DNA of 64,000 nucleotides from Streblospio benedicti (Eukaryota; Annelida; Polychaeta; Spionida; Spionidae). Below the pieces are notes generated by a model. The model was not told the origin of the DNA and ran no database searches. It worked only from the letters and a program-made list of their open reading frames with translations. The translations under genes and the position numbers were made by a program. The first letter of the stretch is position 1. Every line of letters begins with the position of its first letter. Location of the stretch: positions 39,675,698 through 39,739,697 of the forward strand of contig CM032669.1 in NCBI GenBank assembly GCA_019095985.1, in the 5' to 3' direction. Below, piece by piece: positions 13,646-26,400 of this stretch.

Positions 13646-16403
13646 ACCACCTGTGAAAGCCAAAATCAACCAAACAATGAAACAGTAGGGCAGGCAACAT
13701 TTTACAGAAAAAAACATGCACAATGATGTCAAAATGGCCACAATGTGTATAACTTATTTCGAATCTATGCCATAATTTTCCAATCTCATTTCCACCACAG
13801 TCAATACTTCAATATACGTGTATATGGGCAGTAAGATCATATTCAATAAACATTACAGCCAATGGATAATAATACTCAGTGTAACATAGAAAATGCATTG
13901 GCCAATTCGAAACTGTGTCCATAAAACACTGAGCTGGCAAGGACAATCCTATTATAGCTTCATGTGCTGGCTTTACATTTTCTCCATTTTCTACTAGTTT
14001 CATTTAATAGGAACATTGCCAGACAGCTCAAAGGCATCCTGTTACCCAGACAATTCTTAATAGCGAAAAATTTGCAAGTAAGAACAAAATTAATGGAATG
14101 CAATCCCAAACAAATGCAAAATTAATATGAATTATTTACACATTTAATATCAAATTGCCTTCTTTTTTACTGGGATGATAATAGACCCGTTTAACAAAAC
14201 CTAATCTTTCAACGTTATCAAATATAAATGTTTTCTTTATGACTTGGACTTGTATTTTAGTGGAATTACACAGACATATACCACGTGCATTATTGCATTG
14301 GTAATCCAATGGGGTGGATGACCTTTCTGGTGACTGAAGTCACAGTTTCCAGACCTGCAGCGTGTGGTGACATGGCGAAATGTGAATAATTTATTCAAAC
14401 AACAGAGTATTAAATAGGTGGTCCGAAAACAAATAGCACATTCCTTCTTTTCTCACTTGCTCTCCAAAACTCAGTGAGCAGTGAAATTGGTCAGCTAAGT
14501 GATGCGGGTAATTAACACCCGCTGTACCGTGCACACTTACTCCGCACCCCACCCTACCCCCCACCCCCATCTCACGTAGACGATGATAGATCCAGATGCT
14601 CCAGAAGACGCCAGACAATGAGAGCAAAATATTATCAGCCTTTTTATGGTGCCTCGTTTGCATATTTTGTGGCAGAAACTAATGGGATCGTCTGAAATAA
14701 TGGTCTGTGACCTTTCAGATGGACTGGATGAAAAGGTAGACTCACAGGACCGTTGAGAAATAGCACACCACAACACGGGAACATCGCCAGCAAGGTCACC
14801 TGTAAGAGAAAAACCGTTAGGATGATCAAGTTATTCTTGCAGACGACCCAAATAAGCAAAAAGATGGCCCAGATCAACAACTCAATAATTCATAACAGGA
14901 GCTCATAGGCTGGGGAAAAAATCAAAATCACTTCTCCAGAGCCAGGCAGAAGTGTGTCATTTCCTCCAGGAAGACAGCACTCATTGTGTAGCATTGGCTA
15001 CACGCGAATTGACTTCCATGGCTGTCTATTGTAACTGTACGGGCGGTACTTACGGTTTCATCTGCAAACGAGGCCATAGTTAAGCAGAAGACTCAGAGCC
15101 AGCTAGAAGTGCGCCATTCCCTCCCAAAACCAGCCAGATCACTCCAACGTTGAGGCCAGAACACCCACGATCCACATCGAAATGACACTAACCTAGTAGC
15201 GTCCTTTGAAGCATCTGGAACTACCATAGTCTATGTGAAATTGCGGGTTAAACGGTTCTCTGTCATATTGTGTTCGTGCTATCAACCCTTTTAAAACAGT
15301 CATCTATATACTATATGCGACTCTTTGTTTAGGAGAAGAAGTATAAAGAGTGGAATCGACTTGTCGGGGATCGGATGAATTATTCTATTGTACTTTTCGA
15401 GTGACACCCCAATGTAGTCTTGTTACATGGCATTTTGTTTCAAGCTATTAGTATATTGCTGTGCATGTTTCTTGCATAGGATTAATTTAGTAATTGTTCT
15501 TAACTTCTTGAGCATTGCACACTTGGACGTATCAGTCGTACCCTGTTGTATCTTGAGTGCAATCTAAAGGTTATGTTTTTACTAATAACGTGCTAACACA
15601 CACACCATTCCACCCACAAAGAATTGCGTACTTAGCAATATTCATTGCAATGAAAAGAAATTAATCAGTCATATCCATTGAATCTTTCACCTACAATATT
15701 AGAACTCGGACCGTTGAGGACGTACTAGTACAGGTGGACGTGGATGTTATATAAATGGATTATCCTTATATGTGGTCATCATAGGATCAAGGCACGACGT
15801 TATGTATACGTTTATAACACGTTCTTATCCATTGATCCCTTTTAAAATCATCAAACAGTCCAAGTGCGTCAGTTGGAGGCATCTGGCTGTATTGACGGTT
15901 CTATTTGATTGGCTTAATGAGGCAAGTGGCCGTACTAGAGTGCTGCCGACACTGACGGCTGGTAGTTGGGTTCAATAGCAGCAATGTCATATAGTAAGCG
16001 AGTTACAGAATTTGCTGGGGTATGTATTCAATCAAGGCGCATCCCATCCCAATAGAGTGTTTTTTCTCTCGAAATTTTAAGCTCGCCCTTGCAACTCATA
16101 GAGGTCTTATGGAGGATACCTTTAAAGTGAAGAACGTACGCATCGATTTGAAGATAAAAAATGGTAAGGCCATGACTCCACGGCATTAACACGCCCTACG
16201 ACCTTGCAGGAGATTATACATAGTGATTTCCTGATTGATGAGATTTCTGACATATAATTGTTAGTAGCTATTGTGTGATATGAAGTTAAATCAGTTAGGT
16301 GTGTGTTGGGCAAACGCATGATCATTGGCCATGCTGCTCATTTGTATATTAACAGTCAACTGACAGGGTAAAGTGGAGTAGACGTTGTGTAATAGAGCAC
16401 ACC
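13646..16403. other. Non-coding stretch
   Basis: No supported gene. A short C-rich block lies near 14545-14570. Candidate frames at 14391-14880 overlap each other on one strand in several phases and show no domain features. Confidence 0.5.
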
Positions 16404-16497
16404 CAGTGTATCATTTACCCCCCCCCCCCATTACATACGTGCCGCACCCACCATTTTGCCGGCGGCTACGAGGATTTGTAACTAAAAATAGCATTTT

Positions 16498-16908
16498 TTG
16501 TTTAACCATTGGTCCCCGGGGAGGCGCAACACCGCGTTGAGGCCAACGGCAAGGACCAGCGCGAAAAAGTCATTATACTTGTGCTGCCGGTACAAATGGG
16601 ACACCGCGGGTAGGCGTCGGCATCCAAAAAGCCACGATGCGGCCACCACTTTTCCTGCCACTTCTCCTAAAAGGTCACAGGGTACTGTCGAAGCCCGTGC
16701 CGTCTGGTGGGGATTATTCCCTTTGATCTTGCCGCCACCACCGGGCTTCGTCGGCGACTTTAAAGCACCGTTGGCGGGGTTCGTCGGCGGCTTTAAAGCA
16801 CCGTTGCCGCGGTTCGTCGTCGGCTCTAAAGCACAGTGGGCAGGGTTCGTCGGCGGCTCCAATGCACTTTTGGCGACATCGCCACAGCATGACTCCCGCA
16901 CTTGTTGA
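16498..16908 (+). CDS. Possible 136-aa frame inside the GC-rich element
   Basis: An open frame spans most of the element core. Its first codon here is TTG, not ATG. It includes four 11-residue repeats of the type GFVGDFKAPLA. A fully overlapping antisense frame (16482-16901, 139 codons) is equally open and carries ALKPPTNPANG-type repeats. Two long antisense frames in a GC-rich, stop-poor, 3n-period repeat are expected without any coding role, so I regard both as probably non-coding. No known domain is recognised on either strand. Confidence 0.15.
   Translation: MFNHWSPGRRNTALRPTARTSAKKSLYLCCRYKWDTAGRRRHPKSHDAATTFPATSPKRSQGTVEARAVWWGLFPLILPPPPGFVGDFKAPLAGFVGGFKAPLPRFVVGSKAQWAGFVGGSNALLATSPQHDSRTC
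16743..16874 (+). repeat. 4 x 33-bp minisatellite
   Basis: Four consecutive units start at 16743, 16776, 16809 and 16842. Each contains TTCGTCGGCGGC(T)-type sequence followed by TAAAGCACCGTTGG or a variant. The unit length is a multiple of three, so any frame that is open in one unit stays open through the array. Confidence 0.95.
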
Positions 16909-17011
16909 AATTTATTTCAATTATTTAAAAAAACAAAGAAAAACAAAAGCTTTGCTGTCGGTATACCCCCGCGGTACACGTGTCACGTATGTAATGGGGG
17001 GTAACACACTG

Positions 17012-17638
17012 AATACTCCACTACCAGTGTGTGTGAAAGCCTAAATGATTGCACGTTATCATGTAGAAAAATAAATTCCACCCTCTTACTTTTTACATGA
17101 AGAAGGTTGTCTAAAATTGGTTTAGGTTCAAAGTTTTAAAATAGGCTATAACTGTGTTCACCGTGAATTCTTATAAGAGTCGTCTGGGGAAAATAAAGAA
17201 ACACATTCAATTTTAAACATATTGATTCATAACTAGGTCATGTCAGAAAAAAAACGACCTTTTATATGGTACTAATATATGCAATAAAGTTAAAAATGAA
17301 CATGTCAGGCATGATAAATTTGTATTTGATAGACGAAAATTTGCTCTATCAAAGTAATATGAAGCTGGACGTATGGAGTTCGATGATATTGAAAGTCCTA
17401 AATTTCCCCGCTCATTGATATGGGCCTTTCTCAAGCAAAGATGGCCAATACCTTGGTTGGAAAGACGCATATGAAGATAGCTAATTAGGTCAATCAATGG
17501 CTTAAAACGCATGGAACAGCGTAGGTCTAATGATAATTTCAAACTATATTCACGGCCAATTCATAATTTCTACATAGGGTTATATGCAAGAGTGACATTA
17601 CAAGGCTCAAGTGTTGAGCTACCACATCCTAAATCACT
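17012..17638. other. Non-coding AT-rich stretch
   Basis: No gene or repeat recognised. Confidence 0.5.
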
Positions 17639-17850
17639 GGGGCGCGTTTACAAGTAAGTGGGAAGAAATAGGGATGGGGGTAAAATAGCCTAAAAGAAAA
17701 GAGGGATATGAGATTTGAAGGAAGTGGGTTGTGGGAAAACGCCTTGAAATTTGTGGAATGTGGAAAAAAGGACTCAAAAAATAGAGATGTGGCAAATAAG
17801 GTTAAAAGATTAAGGATGTGGGATCACTTGACCCCTTATGACCCATCCCC
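17639..17850 (+). mobile_element. GATGTGGG-minisatellite MITE, copy 2
   Basis: It opens GGCGCGTTTACAAGTAAGTG and contains degenerate ~27-30 bp units (GGTTGTGGGAAAACGCC, GGAATGTGGAAAAAAGG, AGATGTGGCAAATAAGG). It closes GGATGTGGGATCACTTGACC then CCTTATGACCC. It aligns along its length with the copy at 34980-35195. Confidence 0.8.
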
Positions 17851-18527
17851 CAATCATATGTGCAGTGTTCAGAGGGTATTTACCACTAAATAGTTGTGTA
17901 CAATAGTTGTGTACAATCGGACGATAGGAGATTAGCAACAATAAGTGGTGTGCGTGTGTCACGTTGAGCGGGGAAAGAATGAAGTGACCAGGCATGAAGT
18001 TACTTGTAAGTAACGCAAGTACTCAGTAGTTGCCCTTGACCAGTATACGCATGAGGCATGACATTACAGTCATAATATAAAATCTCTACAATAAATAAAC
18101 AACCAAGTATAGCCGTATGTCGTTGTTTTCTTAAATACATGTACTTCCAAGTCGATAGTCTATTTTAAGTGCAACCCCAAATCAGTCGTTGGCATCAATG
18201 GATGGATTGACGACCTATAATGTTTTTGCGTCTCTTGTGCAATCCAAGTCATGATTAATGAATATAGTATTGATCACAAGGATGGTGCAAGCTAGACACA
18301 CGTTAATTGCGTTCCATTGGAAAAAACTTTTGAAGTTTGAAAAATGGCAAGTTGTACATGGGCTAGCAGTTAGAATTATAGTTGATAATCATATATTCGA
18401 ATCAAGGACGTAATTGCATTTGACAATGTATATGGTATATTATGTGTATTTGCCTGAAATTTGATTTGCTGATATATTACCAATTGTTGATAGTTTATGA
18501 ATGTTCAAGAAACATGTGTGATGTGAT
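17851..18527. other. Non-coding stretch
   Basis: No gene recognised. A short direct repeat AGTTGTGTACAAT occurs twice near 17892-17917. Confidence 0.5.
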
Positions 18528-18876
18528 GCTTCTGTGGCCGAGTGGATAGGGAGTAGGAGGGAGCGTCACACGTTCGATTCCCAGTGGATACCCAATCGGG
18601 CTTGATGGTGGGTGTTGAGCGAACTCAACGCTAAACAGTTTCACACTGCTCTGTGGTACAAACACATTAAATTAGTACAGGTGAGGCAAGAGAATGCTAA
18701 TGTTGATTGATAAGCATGACTGCGCTATCCGGTTGCGATGAGCAGAATGCTCCCTGGGGAGTTGAAAAATATATAATGTGAAAAAGGGTGTCAATGACCT
18801 GGTGTGAATGTAGAGTCGTATGATACTGCATAGCGGGTAAGAAGACCATAAACCAGACATTTTTATATTTACATTT
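18528..18876 (+). mobile_element. tRNA-derived SINE, copy 2
   Basis: The head is GCTTCTGTGGCCGAGTGGAT with B box CGTTCGATTCCC. The anticodon-arm region is shortened and rearranged compared with copy 1. The body shares TGTTGAGCGAACTCAACG, CTCTGTGGTACAAACAC, TCCCTGGGGAGTTGA and AATGACCTGGTGTGAATG with copy 1. The tail ATATTTACATTTG matches the CATTTA tail. Confidence 0.88.
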
Positions 18877-20937
18877 GTAAAATTAATATCAAAATATCAA
18901 TATCATATTTCAAAAACAGAAAGAGTTAATTGTTATAAACCAAAATGAGCAAATACCATGTTACAAAATCTCACTGCAAGACAACGATGGTAATCGCTTG
19001 TGTTCAAAGCTCGGTGACTATTCCATCAAACAAAGAGACATGGGTGAATTCTAAAATCAATATCCTATTTTGGGAACATATCTAAATCTGTTCTTGCATC
19101 ATTGTCAGCATTGATCCACTTAGTTTATTGGCCCTTTCCCAGGAGGAAAAAACAGTGTCAATGTCAGAAGAATTAGATGTGGACGCACATTTTGGTAGGT
19201 TTCTAGAACATATACCAAAAAATGTATGGTTATTTCTTTTATCCAATACAAGTGGTGCATGTGAAAAATTTGCCAGTATGTTCTGACCTTTATTCAAAAT
19301 CCATCTGAATCTCATGCGAACAATTAGGGGCGCATCATCAGATCCAGACAGTGAGCTATTATTTTAATTATAGTCATGAAGCTGTCTCAAGTGAATCGTG
19401 TGGTCTTGCATTATGGTAATTGTATTGGAAACAGATAACCATAGAATGTTTGAGGAGGTACGCCCAGGATGAATTAGGATGAGCTGAGTGAAGTGGTGTA
19501 CCGTGATTGAGCATACTCACTCACAGACAATGATGCTTGAAAAAAAAAAACACAAAAAAAAATCTAATAATGTGCGAGAATATTTTTTTTGGTGAACAGT
19601 CATCATTCGAAATGCATCATATCATATAGAATACAATATTGATTATATTGTAAATATCTATCACCCCACCACCTCGAATGGCTATCTAAAGATATTGGAA
19701 GGTTTTATTCTTCTCTAGAAGATACATTCTACGTTGCCTTGCTATTCAATTATGACCATGGACACGTTCTTGAAGTATAAAACCAATTACCCCCACTTCA
19801 TTACTACATAATGTAATTAGCTAGGGTAAGGACACGAGAATAAAAATGATAAGATGTATATGTTCAAGTTAGCGTCTACCCTGTAAGAAAATCTACATAA
19901 GTACGTAATATCATTAGTCTCTAATATGATTTCTATACAACCCGTGCCATTGCGTTGACATATAATGTGTGTATATGTTTTAGGAATTCGTTCTTGTTCT
20001 TGAAGTTGCACGGTTATTTAGTATAATGGGAACGTACGATGTCGGTGTTCGAATCAACAGTTCCTAACAACCTGTAGACCAGCGATGAAAGTGAATATTG
20101 CATGCATAACGGCATATTGACAGTGCTATGTTTTCAATTGCTAAACATGAGATGCATACAAAGGTACATAATTATGTAACATGGTTTTTATTTGTACAAT
20201 TGAAATGCACAACCTTGTCGGATTAGGGCTCCCATACACACCTCTCTAAACATTGTGTACGTGATATCACATTAATTCCTATCATTGACGATTTGGACTT
20301 TCAGGACACTATCTAGATATTGGACTTTTTTAAGTGGACTAAAGGGTTTTTGGATCCGTCAATTTTCTAATTCAAAATGTTTCAGGACAGATAACTGTTT
20401 TCAAACCTCGATGACGTATATTTCAGTCATGATTGGCATGTACACGGAAATGATCTTATTCTGCCCATATTATTATATCTCTGTGATTACGAATGCCATT
20501 TTACTGTCACTTAGAAAGACAGGGCTGATTATAAAGTCCATGCTCATCATTTTCTTATTTGACAGAGTTAGATATTTGAGTACGTTATGATATTTTTTAA
20601 AATATCATATTGTTAGTATTTTGTAATAATCCACGCATACTTGTTAGTTTACTTATAATTGTAGCTAATATATCATGTTATACAGCACATGTTTTCAAAA
20701 ATGCATAATTCTACTGGTTAAATTTCATGTTAGTTTCAAAAAATAGCCCGCAATTTTAATATCTAAATTTATATATCAGAATCAGACTGCCGACTAACTT
20801 TAACACTTATGTATGTATGAAGGAAAGAAATATAAACAAATGTTTTTGGCGACTGCGAAAGCAGTTGCAAAAAATGCTATAGAGAAATAGTTATGTAATA
20901 CTGGCTGTCCTACCCGTGGACTCCAACATCATCTTTT
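18877..20937. other. Non-coding stretch
   Basis: No supported gene. A 101-codon frame at 20285-20590 is hydrophobic but has no signal-peptide logic or known motif. A tRNA-like fragment near 19990-20050 was considered and rejected. Confidence 0.5.
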
Positions 20938-21147
20938 GATTGCATCACTTCAGCAGTTATTGAAAATCTTTCATAAATGGGAAAGTGCCTAAAATTGAAT
21001 CACTTCGGTGTCGCCCCACACCTCATATAATAATAGTTGTGTAAAGTTTGAACAAAATCGGTTCATCGGTAGATGCTCCAGCTTGTCTGCAGACATACAA
21101 CGAAACAATCACTAGGCTTTTGCTTCAGCTGCTCAAGCGATGCAATA
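20938..21147. mobile_element. MITE with TTGCATC-CTTCAGCAG inverted ends, copy A
   Basis: The left end ATTGCATCACTTCAGCAGTT is the imperfect reverse complement of the right end CTTCAGCTGCTCAAGCGATG then CAAT. Inside are AAAATTGAATCACTTCGGTG, GTGTAAAGTTTGAACAAAAT, CGGTTCATCGGTA and AGCTTGTCTGCAGACATAC. The same blocks in the same order occur at 47880-48139 and, reversed, at 49692-50480. Confidence 0.8.
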
Positions 21148-22087
21148 GAGTTCAGAGAAAGAGAAACCGGTCCTGTGGTTGCCAATTTTTTCTTCTGGTA
21201 TTGGGGCACCCCGTCAAATTTGATCATTTTTTGAAAATGAAGGGCAAAATGGTGTGATTTCCTTATACTTGAAATGTTGAGGCCTTCATAATTCTCTTTA
21301 ATCATACCACATTCCATAAAACAAATTTTTAACCTATATAAAGTACATAGACCTAGAACTTTCTCTTTTATTCAATATATTCTCAGTGTAATCATATGGT
21401 ATGTACATAGGCAATGCATGCTTCAGCTTTCAATCAAATGTAAAGCTCATGCTCATGGGACAAAAACAAAACAAAACTGGATTTTGCTTTATTTGAAGTG
21501 GCACAATTGATCTTTGTAAATCACTGCCCACTTTCATATTATGGGGATGTAGACTAAAATCTGCCAACAATTTTGCCGATGTCCATTTATGGGGCTGATC
21601 CAGGTTGTTAGTGAGTGGGAGGGTTAAGAAGAGCAAACAATGGTGATAAATGCGCTATGCTAGGGAAAGGACGTCTGGGGGCATGCTCCCACAGGGAAAT
21701 TTTGAAATTTTGTGTGCTCACATGTGCAATCTGAGCCATTTTCTGCATCAATTTTTATTATACAAAACTGTCTATTTTCAAACATACAATGTTTTCTCTA
21801 TTTAAACACATTGAGGGTAGGTTTGAACTTTCAAAGCCTTATCCTACCACCCAGGCCAGATCCTTTGTGCAAAGCTAGCCATTATAAATACCAGTATGCA
21901 TATGAGCCCAGATACTCTGAAATTGGCTCATTGAAGCTCTGGAGTAGGGGTGCAACTGTCTACAAGCACTTACTGCACGTTCACACTCAGTACTGGAATG
22001 TATACGTGCCTGTTTGAGCAGGGTAAAATGTCGAGGAAAAGGTAACTGTTGCAAACATTTAGATGTTTTAGTTAGGTAGATGTACCA
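21148..22087. other. Non-coding stretch with a CATGC repeat copy
   Basis: The only recognisable item is the second GGGGGCATGCTCCC-type repeat at about 21663-21720. No supported gene. Confidence 0.5.
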
Positions 22088-22360
22088 GTAAATGTAAATG
22101 TAGTGGTTCATAGTCGTGATTCAAGTCTTGCTCTCACGACTTTACATTTTACACACTGCAGCTAATTACTCACACAATTGCTCACATATACTCTATCAAC
22201 CCAATGGCCTGTACCTAAATAGTGTGTAGGTGCCACAGAGCTGTGTGCAACTATTTAGGTATGAGTTTGCTCAACACCCACAAACAGAGCCAACTGGCAA
22301 ATGAACCCACTACCTTCTGATCACGAGTCTAATTGCCTATTCTCTCAGCCAAAGAAGCCC
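22088..22360 (-). mobile_element. tRNA-derived SINE, copy 3
   Basis: On the minus strand it reads GGGCTTCTTTGGCTGAGAGA, a degraded head, then GGTAGTGGGTTCATTTGCC, TGTTGAGCAAACTCATACC, TAAATAGTTGCACACAGCTC and TGTGGCACCTACACACTATT. The 5' half matches copies 1 and 2; the distal part differs and resembles copy 4, indicating two subfamilies with a shared head. Confidence 0.82.
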
Positions 22361-22559
22361 ATTAGGCAGCTGCTGTAGAAACCAAACATTTGCCGGATGA
22401 TTGCCACGATTATGAAGTGTAGGATATCATATTGACCGACACCGCAATACAATGTGGCCCTGAAGTGCATTCGAAACCTCTCCTTTTGAACGAAAGTAAT
22501 GTAATATTTAGTCGAAACACAATAAAAATGCAAAACAATTGCGAAAAAAATTAACGTAA

Positions 22560-22672
22560 ATGCCATGTTCCATGTTCCACTATGACTTCCTATGTTCCAT
22601 GTTCCACTATTTTCTTACCACTATGTTCCATGTTCCACTATTTTTTGACCCCATTTTCCATGTTCCACTATC
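22560..22672 (+). repeat. Short tandem array around CCATGTTCCACTAT
   Basis: The 14-mer CCATGTTCCACTAT occurs four times at about 34-41 bp spacing, with related CTATGTTCCATGTT pieces between. This makes a Met-Phe-His-rich open frame at 22560-22778 that I regard as a repeat artefact. Confidence 0.85.
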
Positions 22673-22912
22673 CTGTGTCACCCCCCTCATATTTTTAACC
22701 ATAATATCATATTCCATGGGATGTCTTATACCTAAATACTTTGTACTTCTGTCATGGCACATGCAGCTCTCTTACTAAATTTCTGATGAAAAAATATCTA
22801 CATGTGAGTTATGATGTTTATATACAGTAATATGTTGTCGACATCATTATAGCTTAATTCATTGAAGCACTGCACAACACAACCTGCACATGAAACCACA
22901 TAGCGCTTTAGC

Positions 22913-23482
22913 GTGTCCATTCATTGGTTCTATACAATCTATTATTTCATTTCCATGATAATAGCATTTCTGCCATATGCAATTTGCATAAATACAATAG
23001 CAGCTTATATTTCTATGCCACAGTGCCTAAGAATTATCTTATTATGGTGTTGTAATTCCCATGCTGGTAATCTGTCACGTAAGCACAAAAGGTGGACATA
23101 TGATTCCCACAATTATTGTGCCAGAGTCATGGAAAATAGTCTTTGGATAGCTTGTGGTATCAGATGCCAGTATCTAGGTAGTACTACATTAGGATTTGCA
23201 AGGGTGGGTAGCTATACTGGAGCACGGACGCAATCAACGTTGCTATATAATGTTCTAATCGACTTTACATCAGGTGGTGAGCATCATTATCATGCTGTAG
23301 TAGATTACTACAAGCCAACTGCATCCTCCACAGTGAGTGGAACATCATTACGTGCTGGAATAGAATCGGCCAAGCAGCTGACCACTCTGCCGTGGAAATT
23401 GAATTACAAAATGTCCAATGCTACCAATCAAAATTTATGGATTCCGCATATGATTGACTTTTGGGTGTGCTTCAATAATTAA
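22913..23482 (+). CDS. Unrecognised 189-codon open frame
   Basis: This is the longest open frame in the first 40 kb (ending TAA at 23480-23482; the first codon is not ATG). It starts with a hydrophobic stretch, residues ~5-50, rich in Ile, Tyr and Phe. The remainder is of mixed composition with no domain I recognise. No splice sites, promoter or homologous copy were seen. In AT-rich DNA a frame of this length can arise by chance or be a fragment of a decayed element, so a real gene is unlikely but not excluded. Confidence 0.15.
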   Translation: MSIHWFYTIYYFISMIIAFLPYAICINTIAAYISMPQCLRIILLWCCNSHAGNLSRKHKRWTYDSHNYCARVMENSLWIACGIRCQYLGSTTLGFARVGSYTGARTQSTLLYNVLIDFTSGGEHHYHAVVDYYKPTASSTVSGTSLRAGIESAKQLTTLPWKLNYKMSNATNQNLWIPHMIDFWVCFNN

Positions 23483-26400
23483 CGGATAAGACGGGATTTT
23501 TTCTAACGCATTGATATGGTTCTAATTAAGGAGCAAATGAGAGCTAATGAAATGCCTCTGATTAAACACCTGTCAAATAGTTATGTAGGATAGTCATTGT
23601 TAAATTTGGTCACATGTTAGTAAGATATTTGTTATTTTGCTTGATGTAATAGGGTGCAAATTTATTAGGCGACATGTACACACATGTATCCTCATACTTG
23701 ACTTACAAATGTCAGCCTATTACATTCCTTGCTATCTTTGCTGGCTAAAGTGAGATATTTGCATATACAAGGCAAATTTCTAGAATGCAAAACATCCAGT
23801 GATCTTAATGTATAACACACAGATGAACATTACAAAACAATGTAATTATTTTCGAACATGTGCGCTCGCATGTTAGTTTAGGGAGATTCTCTATCACCCA
23901 GATCGGCTTGTGGTCCAATGAAGTTTTGCTTCTGCATATCGTGAATGACAGAATGAACACAAACAAACCACACATTTAGGTTTAATTCTTCTAATGTGAT
24001 GATACCCAAGGGGATGTTTATAATCATGACGTCACGGATGAGTGTTATTTGAAGATTGTGAATTCATAATGGCAAAGGGCAATCAAATAGAGATACAGCA
24101 TGCCATATCATGCGCTCTGTTTCGTAAGATGATACGCTTGCAGAAACACTATAACTGTTGAAAATCCGTGGAAAAACATTACAGTATACAACTGCATGTT
24201 TTATCAAATAGAAAAGTTTAATAATACACTAAACACAGCTATAAATATACAGTTCACGGTACAAGAACATAATCTTCAAAATGTGTATTATTATAGATTA
24301 CCATATAATATCTAATTGGTACAAACAGAGTCTTCTATAAATCTCTAAAACTTCAACTACATGAGAAACAGCGTACGCCCTCGAGTTTATAAGTAAACCT
24401 TAATTGAAATATGGATTTTTAACGAAAAAACAACTTCACTATGCGCTCAGCCTATAAAACAAACAGCTCAATGTTTGTACTTGATGAGCTGTATTGTCCC
24501 AGGCTAGAAAACGGACCCACAGAGGATATTACCTCACGGATAACCTTGCGACACCGCCATTGGCAAAAGCAATACTGATATTGGATGTAAACAGGGAATT
24601 TGGGCAGTGATGGATTTGTTTAAAGCTTAACTTGACATACAAAAACAGTAGCGTACTGAAGGGAGAGTGGCTATGGAAACAAATGATTTCACGTGGTAGA
24701 TGGTATTTTTAGAAGCACAAATGATTTGTCATACCATGGCAGGAAAGTTGAAAAGAGACTATTTAGACTAATAGTTATACACGGTTAATATAAGTTCATA
24801 TTTTCTAATGATCACGTGTTTAAAATTTGTTAAGACTATTTATGCTGTGGCAGCTACCCTCAAGGGGAATTTAAAAGTACAACCCAAAGGTAGAAGACGT
24901 AATTTCAAATCTCTTGTTTCTCGTCGTTTAACAGTTCTGGAAGCAACCGGGCTCCAGTAATACACCAGAATTCACGAAATTGACAGCTGGAATACAAATA
25001 GTGTAATCATGAATAACTCCCAGCAATATTGCAGTAAATAAAAGATAACTTATCATGATCCGTCATGCCCAATTACCGGCGGACATACCAGCTTTAAAGG
25101 TTAATGCTTCTCGATGAGTAAATGGGACAGAGGGCGCTAATCCTATTGCACAATATTACACTAATCCCGGTCCATGAGAGACCACCTACATGAGGTCCTA
25201 AAAAGCGATGTACGCTTGAATATTTTTTGCGACATTTGAAAAGAAGGTGCTCGTGTCGCTTTTTGTATCAATGAACATGAAAGAAAACATAGGCATTATT
25301 CTTTAAGAAAGTTTTGTGTGTCCACAAACAAGGATTTATTAGATTTTAAGAATCTTGCCTATATCGGCCGTCACATAAAAACGGCTACAGTGCCATACGG
25401 TTTTAGCCAATTTAGGGTCCCAAAGAGGTGTGCACTTCCATGAGATAGTCTCGATCGTCACGTGATGAGCTTTGTGGCATGCCAAAATGTCCGCCAAAAT
25501 GTGCAATGCCTTTGGTGATCGGGAGTAAGAGAGTTTGTGATGATTTTTGAGAAGATTATGACGAGCAGAAAGTGAAGGGTATGGAGCGGAGTTTTGATTG
25601 AATATAATTTGTAATGATACCTGTTTACTACTCTGTTTTGAGTGCACAATATAACAGATTTGAGACACTTCTGAACTTTCATATAACTAGCAACGATTTC
25701 TAAAACTGCTGAAACTTGGTCCCAAAGCCGTAGCAAACATATTTAAGTTGTGGTTAATCATTTAATATTGGGTGATGGAAAAGTGAATGTATAACCTGAA
25801 AACAGCCGCCCTGAACTTCAATGACATTCCAATGCGAAAAGTCCATGCTAATATGATTTTTGAAAGGTGCTTTTTAGACTCATAATAAGAGTGCAAACGG
25901 AAATCCATTGTTTTCATATTTACTAGGACCATCAAACAGTTGTGGCGATACCTGGACGTGAGAGACTCAGTGGTTACTGGGGATCTGCATGGCTGCTGGA
26001 GGCACACAGAGAGACTTGTGTCTTTCTTAGAGCAAGCACAGATTTCCAAATGATCAATTGTAAGGCAGTTTGACTCGTGCATAGCTACAGCAAACCTGTG
26101 TGCACACCTCATGCAATGAGTTTTATATAAGAAACGCATAATTTCAACATGATTTTAGAAGATTAGTGGCGATAGAATTGTGCTGGCATAAAGTTTCGAA
26201 TATCATTTATAGGTCAAACGTGATTTGACTTGAGTTATGCGGTATCCTCTATTATAGGGATAGAGCTGATTTGAAATGTGGATATATTGGGATACATAAC
26301 TTCTAATCAATAGGATGATAAAATGAGGACAATGGATATTCTGATAATGAGGCTATTAATTTCCCAGTCGATTGTTAGAATGATATGTTAGAATATATAT

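Larger units (their letters stand above)
16404..17011. mobile_element. GC-rich inverted-repeat DNA element
   Basis: The left end is CAGTGTATCATTTACCCC, then a C-run and ATTACATACGTG. The right end, read on the minus strand, is CAGTGTGTTACCCCCCATTA then CATACGTG. These are terminal inverted repeats of about 28-35 bp with CAGTGT tips. The core is much more GC- and CpG-rich than its surroundings and contains a 33-bp minisatellite. CAG-type ends are seen in hAT-like elements, but no matching 8-bp target duplication was found, so the superfamily is open. Confidence 0.7.

Noticed and set aside
19990-20050. tRNA-like segment with GTGTTCGAATC B-box-like and TAGTATAATGGG A-box-like motifs
   Set aside because: The two boxes are too close together and no cloverleaf arms pair; it is neither a tRNA gene nor a clear SINE head.
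22560-22778. Met/Phe/His-rich 72-codon frame
   Set aside because: It is explained by the CCATGTTCCACTAT tandem array.
25339-26139. Cluster of minus-strand frames of 92-125 codons
   Set aside because: They overlap each other in different phases, have no recognisable domain and lack initiation or splice context.
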